A DNA stretch of 64,000 bases from Bacteroides propionicigenes (GCF_018390535.1 NZ_JAHBBW010000003.1:248001-312000), one strand, 5' to 3'. Numbered from the stretch's first letter, positions 28,430 through 38,655 are shown. Notes: generated by a model from the sequence alone, not told the origin. Made by a program: numbers and translations.

Positions 28430-29263
28430 ATGAATATATATGCAGTTCATTTGATTACTTTTTCACCTACCCACACTTCTAAACAAGTGGGTGAGGCAAT
28501 TGTTCGCGGTACAGGTCTTTCGGAAATCACAAAAACGGATTTGACTTTGCATCCGGCTGAAAAGTTGGAAATTCCCGAAACTACATTAGTGGTGGTTACA
28601 GTTCCTGTGTATGGAGGAAAAGTCGCACCTCTGGCATTGGAGCGGATGAAGTGTATCCATACTTCCGGTGCTCCGGTGGTGCTGGCTGTGGTTTATGGAA
28701 ACCGTGCTTATGAAAAAGCATTGGCAGAACTGGACGCTTTTATATCGGAAAGAGGTTTTAAAGTGATTGCAGGGGCTACATTTGTAGGAGAACATTCATA
28801 TAGTACAGATAAGAATCCTATAGCTGTAGGTCGGCCGGATGCAGATGATTTGCGGTTTGCAGAAAATTTTGGTGCAAAAATACGTACTAAGATTGAAACT
28901 GCCGCTGGTATGGATAGGTTGTATACTGTTGATGTTAATCGTATTCAACGTCCTCATCAGGCATTTTTCCCGTTATTCCGCTTTTTGCGAAAAGTGGTGA
29001 AGCTACGTAAAAGTGGTGTGCCCATGCCTCGTATTCCGGCAGTTGATGTGGAACTTTGCAATCACTGTGGATATTGTGCGACACATTGTCCCGCAGGAGC
29101 TATTGGGAAAGGTGATGAGTGCAGTACTGATATAGAAAAGTGCATCCGTTGTTGTGCTTGTGTAAAGGGGTGTCCGCAGAAAGCCCGTACCTTTGATACG
29201 CCATTTGCTGTTTTACTTGCCGATTGCTTTAAAAGACAGAAGGAAAACAGGGTCATTTTATGA
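28430..29263 (+). CDS. EFR1-type protein: flavodoxin-like domain plus two 4Fe-4S clusters
   Basis: 277 aa. Residues about 1-150 look like a flavodoxin fold ([16 protein letters not shown] for the phosphate loop, then [13 protein letters not shown]). The C-terminal part holds two ferredoxin motifs, [12 protein letters not shown] and [12 protein letters not shown], for two 4Fe-4S clusters. The combination is that of the EFR1 family; it should carry electrons in the cytosol, partner unknown. It is a single gene whose end overlaps the tilS end by 6 bp on the other strand. Confidence 0.85.
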   Translation: MNIYAVHLITFSPTHTSKQVGEAIVRGTGLSEITKTDLTLHPAEKLEIPETTLVVVTVPVYGGKVAPLALERMKCIHTSGAPVVLAVVYGNRAYEKALAELDAFISERGFKVIAGATFVGEHSYSTDKNPIAVGRPDADDLRFAENFGAKIRTKIETAAGMDRLYTVDVNRIQRPHQAFFPLFRFLRKVVKLRKSGVPMPRIPAVDVELCNHCGYCATHCPAGAIGKGDECSTDIEKCIRCCACVKGCPQKARTFDTPFAVLLADCFKRQKENRVIL

Positions 29264-30538
29264 CAGGGGGGAGAGAAGATGGATTGTGAGTATGCGGCGT
29301 GTGGAGGAGTCGATGCGGAAACGGTTGTCTGTTCTTTCGCCTACCAGCCAAATGATTTCTTTGCCACAACACAATACCCATTGTTGCTCTTTGCGTAAAA
29401 GGGAAAATTTTCGGTCGGTCATGTAATCGCTTACTTTCTTTCTGCCTTTCATGCCGAATGGGATAAAAGAATCTCCTTGTTGCCAGAGTCGCAGAGATAG
29501 AGGATGTAGAAGCTTGTCTGCATCGAAGCAGGCGGTTCCCTTATCACGAGGGATAATAAAATCGGGGGTAAAGGCATATTCTTTCATTGTCAGTACGGGT
29601 TCTGCTACTTGTTGATATGCTTCAATCAGCAAATATTTACGGTCTTTTACAACACGCCAATGTTTTGATGAAAAGGCTTTTCCCGACTGTCCGTTTAAGG
29701 TTCGGTATATGTCTTTGACTTGGGCTGCATTGAAACCAAGCGGGTGTAAAATTTCAAACAATAATGTTTCAGGAGCAGGTTCTTGCATCAGGGCATCAAT
29801 AAGTATGCCTTTGGGGGTTTGCACCCGTTTTATTCCTTCATCTATGCCCCGTTGGTATATGACAGATGCTTCGTTCAGATGTTCAGCGGTATTGAGAATA
29901 CTTTCTTTGACGGAAGGGTTGATATCCTGCATCATAGGAAGTAAGTTCAGGCGTATTTTGTTACGGGTATATTCGTCTTGCAGATTGGTGCTGTCTATCA
30001 CGTAATCTTGTCCTATGCGGTTCAGGTAGTTAGTGATTTCTTTACGGTCCAAACAGAGCAGAGGGCGTACGATGTACCCATTCTTGGGGCGTATTCCCCG
30101 TAATCCGTTGATTCCTGTACCGCGGATTAAATTTAATAGAAGGGTTTCTACGCTATCGTCCTGATGATGGGCTACGGCAATGATGTCGGCATTGCTTTCC
30201 TGTCGTATTTTTTCAAACCATTCATAACGCAATTCCCGAGCTGCCATTTCAATGGAGATGTGCCGTTCTTCGGCTGTACGTATAGTATCGAAATGGATGG
30301 TGTGTAGTCGTATTTGCTGCTTTGCGCATAGTTGGCGGACAAATGCTTCATCCCTGTCAGATTCTTCACCGCGAAGGTGGAAATTACAGTGCGCTGCTTC
30401 GCAATCATAGCCTAAATCTTTCAGTAAGCACAATAGAGCAACGGAGTCTGCACCGCCACTCAAGGCAACGAGTACTTTGTCTGTTGGCACAAAGAGTTGC
30501 TTTTGGTTAATATATTGTGCTACTTTTTCTTTTTCCAT
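29258..30538 (-). CDS. tilS: tRNA(Ile)-lysidine synthetase
   Basis: 426 aa from the ATG at 30538 ([10 protein letters not shown]); the ATG 15 bp upstream adds an unlikely MYICP. The N-type ATP pyrophosphatase PP-loop is [12 protein letters not shown] near residue 29, followed by the HCNFHLRG and AHHQDD motifs of TilS, and a C-terminal tRNA-binding domain. It turns C34 of the CAU tRNA-Ile into lysidine. It is convergent with the EFR1-type gene. Confidence 0.93.
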   Translation of the reverse strand: MEKEKVAQYINQKQLFVPTDKVLVALSGGADSVALLCLLKDLGYDCEAAHCNFHLRGEESDRDEAFVRQLCAKQQIRLHTIHFDTIRTAEERHISIEMAARELRYEWFEKIRQESNADIIAVAHHQDDSVETLLLNLIRGTGINGLRGIRPKNGYIVRPLLCLDRKEITNYLNRIGQDYVIDSTNLQDEYTRNKIRLNLLPMMQDINPSVKESILNTAEHLNEASVIYQRGIDEGIKRVQTPKGILIDALMQEPAPETLLFEILHPLGFNAAQVKDIYRTLNGQSGKAFSSKHWRVVKDRKYLLIEAYQQVAEPVLTMKEYAFTPDFIIPRDKGTACFDADKLLHPLSLRLWQQGDSFIPFGMKGRKKVSDYMTDRKFSLLRKEQQWVLCCGKEIIWLVGERTDNRFRIDSSTRRILTIHLLSPLS

Positions 30539-30643
30539 AGGGCAAATATACATATTTCTTCTTGATTTCTGTCATTTCTGCGTGAAAACGTTGCCCGACG
30601 TTTGTTTCCTTAACCCCTCTTATTTAAAAACATTCTAAATTAT

Positions 30644-30674
30644 TTGTGCGATATGAACTTATCTTTTATCTTTG
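30644..30674 (+). promoter_or_regulatory. Promoter of feoAB
   Basis: TTG (30644-30646), 20-bp spacer, TATCTTTG (30667-30674): a full Bacteroides consensus. It overlaps the upstream extension of the frame, so translation must start later, at 30703. Confidence 0.75.
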
Positions 30675-30702
30675 CGACAAAAATAATGAAAGGCAGAAGA
30701 CT

Positions 30703-33174
30703 ATGCGTTTGTCCGAATTGAAAACCGGTGAAAAAGGTGTAATCGTTAAGGTACTGGGGCACGGCGGTTTCCGTAAGCGAATTGTAGAAATGGGCTTTAT
30801 CAAGGGGAAGACCGTAGAGGTACTGTTAAATGCTCCTCTGAAAGATCCTATTAAATATAAGGTAATGGGGTATGAGATCTCTTTGCGGCGTCAAGAAGCT
30901 GATATGATTGAAATTGTCGGTGAAAAGGAAATGCACCGGGAGTCTGTGCAGCTCGATTATCATAAAGGATTAAGTGAAGATATGTGTTTGGGTGAAGAAG
31001 AACTGAAACGCATTGCTTTGGGGAAACGTCGTACCATTAATGTTGCCTTGGTAGGAAATCCTAATTGCGGTAAAACATCTCTTTTCAATATTGCTTCGGG
31101 CTCACATGAGCATGTGGGAAATTACAGTGGTGTAACTGTAGATGCCAAAGAAGGCTATTTCGATTTTCAGGGCTATCATTTTCGCATCGTGGACTTGCCG
31201 GGTACTTATTCGCTTTCTGCTTATTCTCCTGAAGAAATTTATGTCCGTCACCACATCATCAACGAAACTCCGGACATCATTATCAATGTAGTGGACTCTT
31301 CTAATCTGGAACGTAATCTGTATCTCACCACCCAGCTGATTGACATGAATGTGCGTATGGTTATTGCGCTTAATATGTATGATGAACTGGAAGCGAGCGG
31401 AAATACGTTGGATTATGTAAAACTTGGCCAGTTATTCGGTGTGCCGATGCTGCCTACTATCAGCCGTACCGGAAAAGGAATTGAACAGCTTTTCCATGTT
31501 ATTATTGATATTTATGAAGGCGGTGACTTTTTGGATAAAAAAGGTAAGGTACGTACTGAAATCTTGAATGATTTACGCAACTGGCATAAGGAATATGTGC
31601 CCGACCATGACTTTGGCACTCATAAAGAGGAAAAAGAGCATCCTGTGGGCTTTTATCGCCATATTCACATCAATCATGGACCGGAACTGGAGCGGAGTAT
31701 TGAAGAAGTGAAGCGCATTATCAGTGTCAACGAGAATATACGGTATAAATACTCTACCCGTTTTTTGGCCATCAAGCTGCTGGAAAATGATGATGATTTG
31801 GAGAATACAGTACAGGAATTTCCTAATGGAAAGGATGTTATTGAAGTTCGCAACCGTGAGGAGCAACGCTTGCGCAATGTAATAAACGAGGATAGTGAAC
31901 AAGCTATTACGGATGCCAAATATGGTTTTATTTCGGGTGCGCTTCGCGAAACTTATGTGGACAACCATGAAGATACGGCACGTACGACACGCGTGATAGA
32001 CTCTATTGTGACACATCGTGTATGGGGATATCCTATCTTTTTTCTGTTCTTGTATCTGATGTTTGAAGGAACATTCATACTGGGAGACTATCCGATGCAA
32101 GGTATTGAATGGTTGGTAGGAGTATTGGGCGATTTGGTACGTAATAATATGTCCGAAGGTCCGTTGAAAGATTTGCTGGTCGATGGCATTATCGGTGGTG
32201 TAGGCGGGGTGATTGTTTTTCTGCCTAATATATTGATTTTATATTTTTTCATATCGTTAATGGAGGATTCCGGATATATGGCACGTGCAGCTTTCATTAT
32301 GGATAAGATAATGCATAAAATGGGGTTGCATGGTAAATCCTTTATTCCTCTGATTATGGGATTCGGTTGTAATGTGCCGGCTATTATGGCTTCACGTACT
32401 ATTGAAAATCGTAAAAGCCGGTTGGTAACCATGCTTATCAATCCGTTGATGTCATGTAGTGCGCGTTTGCCTATCTATTTGTTGTTGGTGGGGGCGTTTT
32501 TTCCGAACAATGCCAGTTTGGTATTGTTAGCAATCTATGTTATCGGAATCTTGTTGGCAGTAGTTATGGCACGTCTTTTTTGTCGTTTTCTGGTGAAAGG
32601 AGACGATACGCCGTTTGTAATGGAACTTCCCCCTTACCGTATACCGACATCTAAATCCATTTTCCGTCATACATGGGAAAAAGGCGCGCAGTATTTGCGT
32701 AAAATGGGTGGTATCATTATGATAGCTTCCGTTGTAATATGGGCATTGGGGTATTATCCTAACCATGACATGTATCAAGATGTGGCGGAACAACAGGAAA
32801 ATTCTTATATTGGTAGGATAGGTAAGGCTGTAGAGCCTGTGATAGAACCGTTGGGCTTTGACTGGAAGTTGGGTATCGGCATTCTCTCCGGAGTAGGCGC
32901 TAAAGAATTGGTGGTAAGTACGCTTGGAGTACTATATGCTGATGATGCCGAAGCCGATGCTGTGAGTTTGGGTGAACGTATTCCAATTACGCCCTTGGTA
33001 GCTTTTGGCTATATGGTGTTTGTACTGATATATTTTCCATGTATTGCTACGCTGGCAGCCATTAGGGGGGAGTCGGGTAGTTGGAAGTGGGCTTTGTTTA
33101 CGGCAGTGTACACTACTGCACTTGCTTGGGTAGTGTCCTTTGCTATTTATCAGATTGGAGGACTGTTTGAATGA
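30703..33174 (+). CDS. feoB: Ferrous iron transporter, FeoA-FeoB fusion
   Basis: 823 aa from the ATG at 30703 (MRLSELKTGEKG). Residues 1-75 are a FeoA-like SH3 domain; then the FeoB G domain with G1 GNPNCGKTS, G3 DLPGTYSLS and G4 NMYD; then a membrane domain with gate motifs (GFGCNVPAIMASR) and about eight or more membrane segments. It imports Fe2+ across the inner membrane. FeoA-FeoB fusions are usual in Bacteroidales. The stop overlaps the next gene by 4 bp. Confidence 0.95.
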   Translation: MRLSELKTGEKGVIVKVLGHGGFRKRIVEMGFIKGKTVEVLLNAPLKDPIKYKVMGYEISLRRQEADMIEIVGEKEMHRESVQLDYHKGLSEDMCLGEEELKRIALGKRRTINVALVGNPNCGKTSLFNIASGSHEHVGNYSGVTVDAKEGYFDFQGYHFRIVDLPGTYSLSAYSPEEIYVRHHIINETPDIIINVVDSSNLERNLYLTTQLIDMNVRMVIALNMYDELEASGNTLDYVKLGQLFGVPMLPTISRTGKGIEQLFHVIIDIYEGGDFLDKKGKVRTEILNDLRNWHKEYVPDHDFGTHKEEKEHPVGFYRHIHINHGPELERSIEEVKRIISVNENIRYKYSTRFLAIKLLENDDDLENTVQEFPNGKDVIEVRNREEQRLRNVINEDSEQAITDAKYGFISGALRETYVDNHEDTARTTRVIDSIVTHRVWGYPIFFLFLYLMFEGTFILGDYPMQGIEWLVGVLGDLVRNNMSEGPLKDLLVDGIIGGVGGVIVFLPNILILYFFISLMEDSGYMARAAFIMDKIMHKMGLHGKSFIPLIMGFGCNVPAIMASRTIENRKSRLVTMLINPLMSCSARLPIYLLLVGAFFPNNASLVLLAIYVIGILLAVVMARLFCRFLVKGDDTPFVMELPPYRIPTSKSIFRHTWEKGAQYLRKMGGIIMIASVVIWALGYYPNHDMYQDVAEQQENSYIGRIGKAVEPVIEPLGFDWKLGIGILSGVGAKELVVSTLGVLYADDAEADAVSLGERIPITPLVAFGYMVFVLIYFPCIATLAAIRGESGSWKWALFTAVYTTALAWVVSFAIYQIGGLFE

Positions 33175-33386
33175 ATAATTGGCAGAATTGGGCGGTAGCT
33201 CTCATTTTATTGCTGTGCATTGTCCGTATAGGGCAGAGTATTTATGTTTTTTTTCGTAAAGTGAAGGAGAAGCGTAATCCTTGTGAGAACTGTGCAACTG
33301 GTTGTGAATTAAAGCAATTGTACGAAAAGAAGCGTTCTGAGTGCAGCGTTGAGAGAAAAGAAATAAAGAAAAAATGTTGCGGATAG
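33171..33386 (+). CDS. FeoB-associated Cys-rich membrane protein
   Basis: 71 aa: one N-terminal membrane helix, then a cytosolic tail with CENCATGCELKQL and a final KKKCCG. It starts inside the feoB stop (4-bp overlap), which shows translational coupling. Small Cys-rich proteins of this kind follow feoB in many Bacteroidetes and are thought to assist Feo; the biochemical role is not settled. Confidence 0.85.
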   Translation: MNNWQNWAVALILLLCIVRIGQSIYVFFRKVKEKRNPCENCATGCELKQLYEKKRSECSVERKEIKKKCCG

Positions 33387-33416
33387 TTGGTAGTTCCAAA
33401 AAATGTACTACCTTTG
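33387..33416 (+). promoter_or_regulatory. Promoter of tRNA-Cys
   Basis: TTG (33387-33389), 19-bp spacer, TACCTTTG (33409-33416), a full consensus; the mature tRNA starts 22 bp later. It shows that the island insertion leaves the tRNA gene with its own promoter. Confidence 0.75.
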
Positions 33417-33437
33417 CATCCGCAAACGAGAAAGATT

Positions 33438-33509
33438 GGTTCCTTGGATGAGTGGCTTAGTCAGCGGTCTGCAAAACCGTGTACGGCGGTTCGAATCCGC
33501 CAGGAACCT
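33438..33509 (+). tRNA. tRNA-Cys (GCA)
   Basis: 72 nt. The acceptor arm GGTTCCT pairs with AGGAACC; the discriminator is T as usual for Cys; the anticodon loop CTGCAAA gives GCA; the T arm is GGCGGTTCGAATCCGCC. CCA is not encoded. Its last bases are the left attachment site of the island. Confidence 0.95.
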
Positions 33510-33510
33510 C
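33497..33510 (+). repeat. attL core in the tRNA-Cys 3' end
   Basis: CCGCCAGGAACCTC, identical to 53295-53308. It covers the 3' side of the T arm and acceptor of the tRNA, a normal crossover place for tyrosine integrases. Confidence 0.85.
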
Positions 33511-33523
33511 AACTATCACTTTA

Positions 33524-33563
33524 AAGCCCTTGAAAGTCAAGCACTTTCGAGGGCTTATTTTTT
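33524..33563 (+). terminator. Terminator after tRNA-Cys, supplied by the island
   Basis: AAGCCCT-T-GAAAGT pairs with ACTTTC-G-AGGGCTT around a 5-nt loop, followed by T6 (33558-33563). It lies inside the island, so it replaces the native terminator now found beyond attR. Confidence 0.8.
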
Positions 33564-33807
33564 ACGGAGACCGTTTCGGGGACCACTTGAAAATTCGAGA
33601 ATATTTTCCAATATATCTTTTGATTATTTTTAGGATTCAGTTTACAGCAGAAGCACAAATGATTTAAAGTGATTTGCCATTCAAGAATCTCGTAGTCCTT
33701 AAGTGTTCTTTCTATTATATGTGATTTATATGAAGAAATATAGATTGAGGGGATTGTGTACCCCCTCTTCTATGGAAGACCAGCTAAGAGACCATAACTA
33801 ATGTGGT
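33564..33807. other. Gene-free left end of the island
   Basis: 244 bp, AT-rich, no credible gene. Probably holds integrase arm sites, but no clear repeats shared with the right end were seen. Confidence 0.4.
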
Positions 33808-34125
33808 TTAATTGGGTGCTATAATTAAGTAGCCTGCCAAATCTTCCGGTTCATCATTCTTGGGTGCTTCATTTATAATATCCCAAACTAATGCTTTACC
33901 TACAATTGATTGTATAAAGCTAGCAAGGTTATATATATCCTCTAATTCTAATTTGCAGTCTATATTCCCAATAAATAGTAATTTACACTCTTTGTTTGCT
34001 TCCAATTTGATAGAGTTACTAATTAATTGGCGAATAACCTCAATAGACAAATCAGAGAAGTTTAGTGACAAGATTATACTTTCACTATCTCTAATAACCT
34101 TAAACTTAAAAGACTTTACTCTCAT
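33808..34125 (-). CDS. Hypothetical island protein
   Basis: 105 aa, no signal peptide or membrane segment. Mixed alpha/beta character with two strands in ESIILSLNFS and CKLLFIGNID; acidic C terminus. It lies 13 bp after the DnaB-type helicase gene on the same strand and is probably co-transcribed. Not recognised. Confidence 0.55.
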   Translation of the reverse strand: MRVKSFKFKVIRDSESIILSLNFSDLSIEVIRQLISNSIKLEANKECKLLFIGNIDCKLELEDIYNLASFIQSIVGKALVWDIINEAPKNDEPEDLAGYLIIAPN

Positions 34126-34138
34126 TGTAGCTTTCTTT

Positions 34139-34993
34139 CTAATGGATTATGTTATCAGCTATGTTATCAAAACGTGCAAATTGACTGGAAAATTTTAATA
34201 AAGTATTTCCCGTCTTTCCATTACGATTTTTAGCAACTATGATTTCAGCCATACCGTGCAAATCATTTTCTTTTTCATCTTGGTATATTTTGTAATATTC
34301 GGGACGATGGATAAAGCAAATCATATCTGCATCTTGCTCAATAGTTCTGGATTCTCGTAGATCACTTAATTGAGGACGTTTTCCCTCAATGCCTTCACGT
34401 GATTCTTTACCACGATTTAACTGTGAGAAAGCTATAATAGGAATATTCAATTCCATAGCCAATGCTTTGAGCGAACGAGTAATTACGCTAACCTCTTCTT
34501 CACGATTGCTATAACTCATGCCACTTGTATTCATCAGTTGGAGATAGTCAATGATAATTAGCTTAACTTGATGTTCTCGTACAAGGCGAGATGCCTTAGT
34601 GCGAAGTTCTTGTATAGATAACGCTGGTGTATCATCCAGAAAGATAGGTGCATCTTCTATAATTTTTTCTGCATCATCCAATAAGGCTTGTTCTTTCTCA
34701 CTATACAATTCTGCATGATTTATTTCCACGTTGCTTACATTTGATAAAAAACGATTCATGAATTGAACAGTGGACATTTCGAGGCTAAAGTAAGCAATAG
34801 GGGTTCTATTAAGGATGGCGATATTTCTCACCAAGGATATTGCTAATGCTGTTTTTCCCATTGCTGGGCGTCCACCAATCACAATTAATTCTCCTTTTTT
34901 CCATCCGAATGTAATTTTATCCAATTCAGTGAAACCGGATTGTATGGCTCTCTCACCTACATACTCATATTTGAATATACCCAATTTTTTCAT
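34139..34993 (-). CDS. DnaB-type replicative helicase, C-terminal domain only
   Basis: 284 aa from the ATG at 34993 (MKKLGIFKYEYVG); a start 33 bp further up adds a Lys-rich stretch of no family resemblance. The RecA-like core is complete: Walker A GGRPAMGKTA, SLEMS, Walker B LIIIDYLQLM, FSQLNRG and AKNRNGKTG. The roughly 150-residue N-terminal domain that hosts DnaB uses for primase binding is missing. It may serve island replication with the P4-type primase, or compete with host DnaB. Confidence 0.85.
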   Translation of the reverse strand: MKKLGIFKYEYVGERAIQSGFTELDKITFGWKKGELIVIGGRPAMGKTALAISLVRNIAILNRTPIAYFSLEMSTVQFMNRFLSNVSNVEINHAELYSEKEQALLDDAEKIIEDAPIFLDDTPALSIQELRTKASRLVREHQVKLIIIDYLQLMNTSGMSYSNREEEVSVITRSLKALAMELNIPIIAFSQLNRGKESREGIEGKRPQLSDLRESRTIEQDADMICFIHRPEYYKIYQDEKENDLHGMAEIIVAKNRNGKTGNTLLKFSSQFARFDNIADNIIH

Positions 34994-35065
34994 ATTCTTT
35001 TTCTTATTTAGTCTTAGTGTGAGCAAAGTAACTAAGACATATACGTCATTTTACGACGTAACTCT

Positions 35066-35105
35066 CGAAAAAAAGAAACCGCTACAACTTGACATTATAG
35101 CGGTT
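35066..35105 (-). terminator. Terminator of the DUF1643 / lipoprotein / MORN-like operon
   Basis: On the minus strand AACCGCTA (35105-35098) pairs with TAGCGGTT (35084-35077), followed by TTTCTTTTTTTT. It separates the cargo operon from the helicase gene. Confidence 0.75.
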
Positions 35106-35167
35106 CTTGTTCGTAGTTAGTATGTAATACTTTGATTTATATTTCATTACATGAGAACAAATGTTTT

Positions 35168-36676
35168 TTATTCCACATCATTATTCAAGAAAATATCCAA
35201 TTTAGCTTCGGAAGTCTCTGCTTTTTTAAATAATTTCTCAATAGGAGTAATTTTCTTGCTATACCATTTCCTCATTTTGGAACTAACAGTTGCATACTTT
35301 TGGAGTATAGCCAACGTCTCGCTCAAGTTTTTACCCTCCAAGCTTAAAGTAAGGTATTCAGTTGTTGCAAGATATGCATTGTAAGCATTCTTGTGTATTT
35401 TGGGCACATTATCTTTATACCCTTGTTGACCTCTATAATAAGTGTAAGAACATTCCACGCATTGTAAGTCGTCAGAAATCTGTTCTACCATTTTTTTCAT
35501 CATAGATAAAGTGTCATACTTCTGCATGAAATCTCGATTGATTTTATCAATGTATTCACTTATTAATTTTATCGATTTATAATATTTTCCATCGTTTTCT
35601 TTAATCCCTCTTTCCGTATATTCATTGCGTAGACGAATAACATCATCTAATTCTTTTTTATGCATTTTAACCGCAGTCTCTAAAGCCGAGGATTTTCCAC
35701 TACTCTCATATAATCCTTTTCTACAATATACTACGTCAGGACGAACAAACTCCATTTCTTTTATATTCATGGAAACTTTTGTAGGGAGAATTTCTTGCAG
35801 CTTGTTATATAAGGAATCATACTGAAGTTCTAATAGCTTTTCTTTTCTTAATTGCTCCACATCATTTCCATTTTGATCTACTATCTTCTTAGAATATACT
35901 TCGTTATCTTTATATAAAGATACCTCATAATATTCATTTCCTGCTTCTCTCAGAACTTTTATAGATTTGGTTAAAGCACCATTATCATAACATTCTATCA
36001 CATCTGTGCTTAGGTTCTCTTTTTGTGTGATAGTTTTGCCATCTTCCGCATAAAACGAAATGATATTATCATCTAGTTTCTCAATTAATATGCCCGTTTC
36101 GCTATATCTGGTATACTGAATTGGAGTTGTTATATTTCCATAGTTTCCCGGTGTCACTTGAAGTATTCCTTTGTATTCTATTTGTCCGTTTTGAAACCAG
36201 TTTGTGTTATATTGTTTGTCATCTACTAATTTTGCATGGCTTTTCTTTTGCCCTCTATTTTTGGCATCCGTGTAGTAGGATGTTTTCTCTATCATTTCAT
36301 CTTCCTTATATATACATTCTTCCAAGAGATAGTGCCCACTACTTCCCAAATTATAATTCTTTTCCACTCCGCTCTTTTTCCCATTTAGATAGTTTGTGGA
36401 TTTAGAAATATATTTTTCGGATGTTCCGAAATATTCGATACATAATCCATGTAAAGCTCCATGATTGTAGTTTGCGGAGATTAGTAACATTCCATTCCTG
36501 TCGTATTCCTTATAGGAACCATGTCTTGTTCCAGTACCCGCAATTACAGTAAAAGACTCATGTAAACGGGAATTCCCCCAATCCCAATAAGTTTTTTTAG
36601 TCACAAGATTCTGCGCACTAGCTATATCAACTGATGATATTATAATGCAAATAAAAAATAGAATTCTAAATTTCAT
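35168..36676 (-). CDS. Secreted protein with MORN/YwqK-like repeats
   Basis: 502 aa. Signal peptide MKFRILFFICIIISSVDIASAQ. Residues about 40-260 carry repeats of the YwqK/MORN type (YKEYDRNGMLLISANYNHG, then GLCIEYFG, LNGKKSGVEKNY, WFQNGQIEYKG and YSETGILIEK). Residues about 280-502 are helical and charged, with no recognised domain. It is the last gene of a three-gene operon, 40 bp after the lipoprotein gene. Known YwqK-like proteins have been called toxin-antitoxin related, but no activity can be read from this one. Confidence 0.65.
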   Translation of the reverse strand: MKFRILFFICIIISSVDIASAQNLVTKKTYWDWGNSRLHESFTVIAGTGTRHGSYKEYDRNGMLLISANYNHGALHGLCIEYFGTSEKYISKSTNYLNGKKSGVEKNYNLGSSGHYLLEECIYKEDEMIEKTSYYTDAKNRGQKKSHAKLVDDKQYNTNWFQNGQIEYKGILQVTPGNYGNITTPIQYTRYSETGILIEKLDDNIISFYAEDGKTITQKENLSTDVIECYDNGALTKSIKVLREAGNEYYEVSLYKDNEVYSKKIVDQNGNDVEQLRKEKLLELQYDSLYNKLQEILPTKVSMNIKEMEFVRPDVVYCRKGLYESSGKSSALETAVKMHKKELDDVIRLRNEYTERGIKENDGKYYKSIKLISEYIDKINRDFMQKYDTLSMMKKMVEQISDDLQCVECSYTYYRGQQGYKDNVPKIHKNAYNAYLATTEYLTLSLEGKNLSETLAILQKYATVSSKMRKWYSKKITPIEKLFKKAETSEAKLDIFLNNDVE

Positions 36677-36716
36677 ATTTTCCTTGATATTAATTTCTTT
36701 TTTGTTGTATGCGATC

Positions 36717-37991
36717 TTAATTTATCTGTACGATGTTGGTAATAGGATTAGGCGTTGATTCCGTAATTTCCACATTACCGTCTATATCAATCGTTCCGAT
36801 AACAGATTGGCTTGTACTATATTGAAAACCTGCAAAATATAGCAAATCCGAACCCTCCATTGTATAAATGGAACGAAAATCAATGCCTTTGCTTGACAAG
36901 TCCAATTCCTTGATACTGTAGTCCTCCAATGCTATAATATCCAATTTATCCACAGATTTTCGTGCATATAAAGCATTTGTTGTGACATAAGTGGAACGAT
37001 CGGTGGCAAAAAATCCATTCAAATTAGCTGAAACTTCTGTCAATGCCTTTGTAGCAAACTGATATTCATAAGTGCGACCATAATAATTTATCAGCATTGT
37101 AGCCCTGCGTTCATTCCATTTCACTTGTATATCATTGGGTTGTGGTCTTCCCCAATAATCAAGAGATTCCGTCTCTGCCATAATTTGACTTTGGAGTTCT
37201 TTATTCTCATTTAGCTTGCTAACTACAAGTTTGTAAGATTCATGTTCTCCACTAACAGCAGTGAGATATAAATCTTCGTTGTCGTGAGATACAAAAGCAT
37301 TTCCATATTCTGTGTGGGGGATAAAATTAGAAATGATAAACTGCTGCGTACCATACGACGGACGGATATATCTGTAACCATAGAAACAAGTTCCCTTATT
37401 GTTGACAACAAAAGAAAGGGAATTATCTGCATACAATTCTAACTTTAAGTTAGAAATATCCTGTGTATGAATTTTATAAAGTCTTCCTCCACCCATATTG
37501 TTTTCCATGTTAGCCATGACATAGATATTTCCCTTATTGTCTGTTACGGCATTCTCTCCATTTAGTCCTGCACCTAAATCATATATCGCTTCTGTGGATT
37601 TATCGACAAGATAGGAATATCCGCCTATTCTCTCTTCGTTCGGTAGCAAGAAGCCATCTTCGTCATACGTTGGTCTGTAATTGATGTCCCCACCTGTAAA
37701 CATCAGATACTTTTTATTAATATCCCATATTGAAAATGAACCGCTTATTCTAATCGTATCACCCTTATTGTCAATCCACGATAATTCCATGTCTCTACCG
37801 TCTTTCTTAATCTGTCGATATTGGGCAGAAGAAGAACGGGTATTAGTTCCACTTGTATAGATATACTTTGCATCTTTGATATTCAATCCCACAATATCAC
37901 CGTGCTGTGGCGGTTGGGACAGTTCATCATCATTACTGCAAGATACAAGAAAAAAGGCTGTACAAGCAGCCAATAAATACTTCAATTTCAT
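36717..37991 (-). CDS. Lipoprotein with beta-propeller-like body
   Basis: 424 aa. Lipobox FFLVSC at about residue 18 after a short signal, then an acidic SNDDELSQPP tail that may act as a surface-export signal as in Bacteroides surface lipoproteins. The body is beta-rich with repeated segments such as NKGNIYVMAN, NEDLYLTAVSG and STYVTTNALYARK spaced about 45-50 residues, like propeller blades. No enzyme motif. It lies 4 bp after the DUF1643 gene. The propeller is inferred from pattern only. Confidence 0.6.
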   Translation of the reverse strand: MKLKYLLAACTAFFLVSCSNDDELSQPPQHGDIVGLNIKDAKYIYTSGTNTRSSSAQYRQIKKDGRDMELSWIDNKGDTIRISGSFSIWDINKKYLMFTGGDINYRPTYDEDGFLLPNEERIGGYSYLVDKSTEAIYDLGAGLNGENAVTDNKGNIYVMANMENNMGGGRLYKIHTQDISNLKLELYADNSLSFVVNNKGTCFYGYRYIRPSYGTQQFIISNFIPHTEYGNAFVSHDNEDLYLTAVSGEHESYKLVVSKLNENKELQSQIMAETESLDYWGRPQPNDIQVKWNERRATMLINYYGRTYEYQFATKALTEVSANLNGFFATDRSTYVTTNALYARKSVDKLDIIALEDYSIKELDLSSKGIDFRSIYTMEGSDLLYFAGFQYSTSQSVIGTIDIDGNVEITESTPNPITNIVQIN

Positions 37992-37995
37992 AATA

Positions 37996-38637
37996 CTATT
38001 TTTTTATTTTATTAGTAATTCTATCTGATAATCCTTTCAATCCTACTTCATTTAAGTTTTTCAACTTTGCTTCTTTCCCTATCAGAAGAGGGTGTTTAGG
38101 ATAGCCTTTCGTGGTAACTCCGTAGGCTTTGAAATGATAGCTTCCACTGAACAGGCTGATTATACCTTGTATGTTCTTATCTTCGTTTCCGAATAACAGA
38201 TCAGACAAATATGTCCGTTTTGTATCGTCAATAACCGCACCCCAAGCGCACCACACATCTGCCTGTTCAATGGTAGACAACAATTCTTCTATGGCTGCAA
38301 GATTGCGCAAATGAATCTCTATGTTGTAAGTATGGTCCGTATCCATGTTGTTCGGATTGGTCGCTCTTTGGGGATAGACATTCAGCATATACCATGCTCC
38401 ATATTCACCGCTTCTTTTTGCGTAGTCCTGCACTCTCCTAAGAGTTGGGTCAAGGAAATTTGGCATTGCCATGCTGGGATTAATACCGATGCAAATCAAT
38501 ACATTCTGTTTATCCGTATCGAATTGCTCCCCTAACACATAACGAACATCTGTGAGTTCGCAGTCGTATTTTCTACGGTATTCGTCCGATACATCATAGT
38601 TATACACCCAACCATTTTTTACTATTTTCTTACTCAT
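37996..38637 (-). CDS. DUF1643 family protein
   Basis: 213 aa, cytosolic. The family signature is ICIGINPSMA followed by DPTLRRVQDYAK and LNVYPQRATNP; later WCAWGA and PKHPLLIG. DUF1643 proteins are found on plasmids and phages and have no settled function. It is the first gene of an operon whose promoter (38675-38704) contains a palindrome, and it is divergent from a small XRE regulator. Confidence 0.82.
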   Translation of the reverse strand: MSKKIVKNGWVYNYDVSDEYRRKYDCELTDVRYVLGEQFDTDKQNVLICIGINPSMAMPNFLDPTLRRVQDYAKRSGEYGAWYMLNVYPQRATNPNNMDTDHTYNIEIHLRNLAAIEELLSTIEQADVWCAWGAVIDDTKRTYLSDLLFGNEDKNIQGIISLFSGSYHFKAYGVTTKGYPKHPLLIGKEAKLKNLNEVGLKGLSDRITNKIKK

Positions 38638-38655
38638 AATCTCTAAAAGCCTTGC

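Noticed and set aside
30646..30702. Upstream start for feoAB
   Set aside because: It overlaps the consensus promoter at 30644-30674; the FeoA domain begins at 30703.
35042..35060. TACGTC-N7-GACGTA as a third copy of the island palindrome
   Set aside because: Half sites face the other way and the TTTTCAAG and GTTCCGTT blocks are missing.
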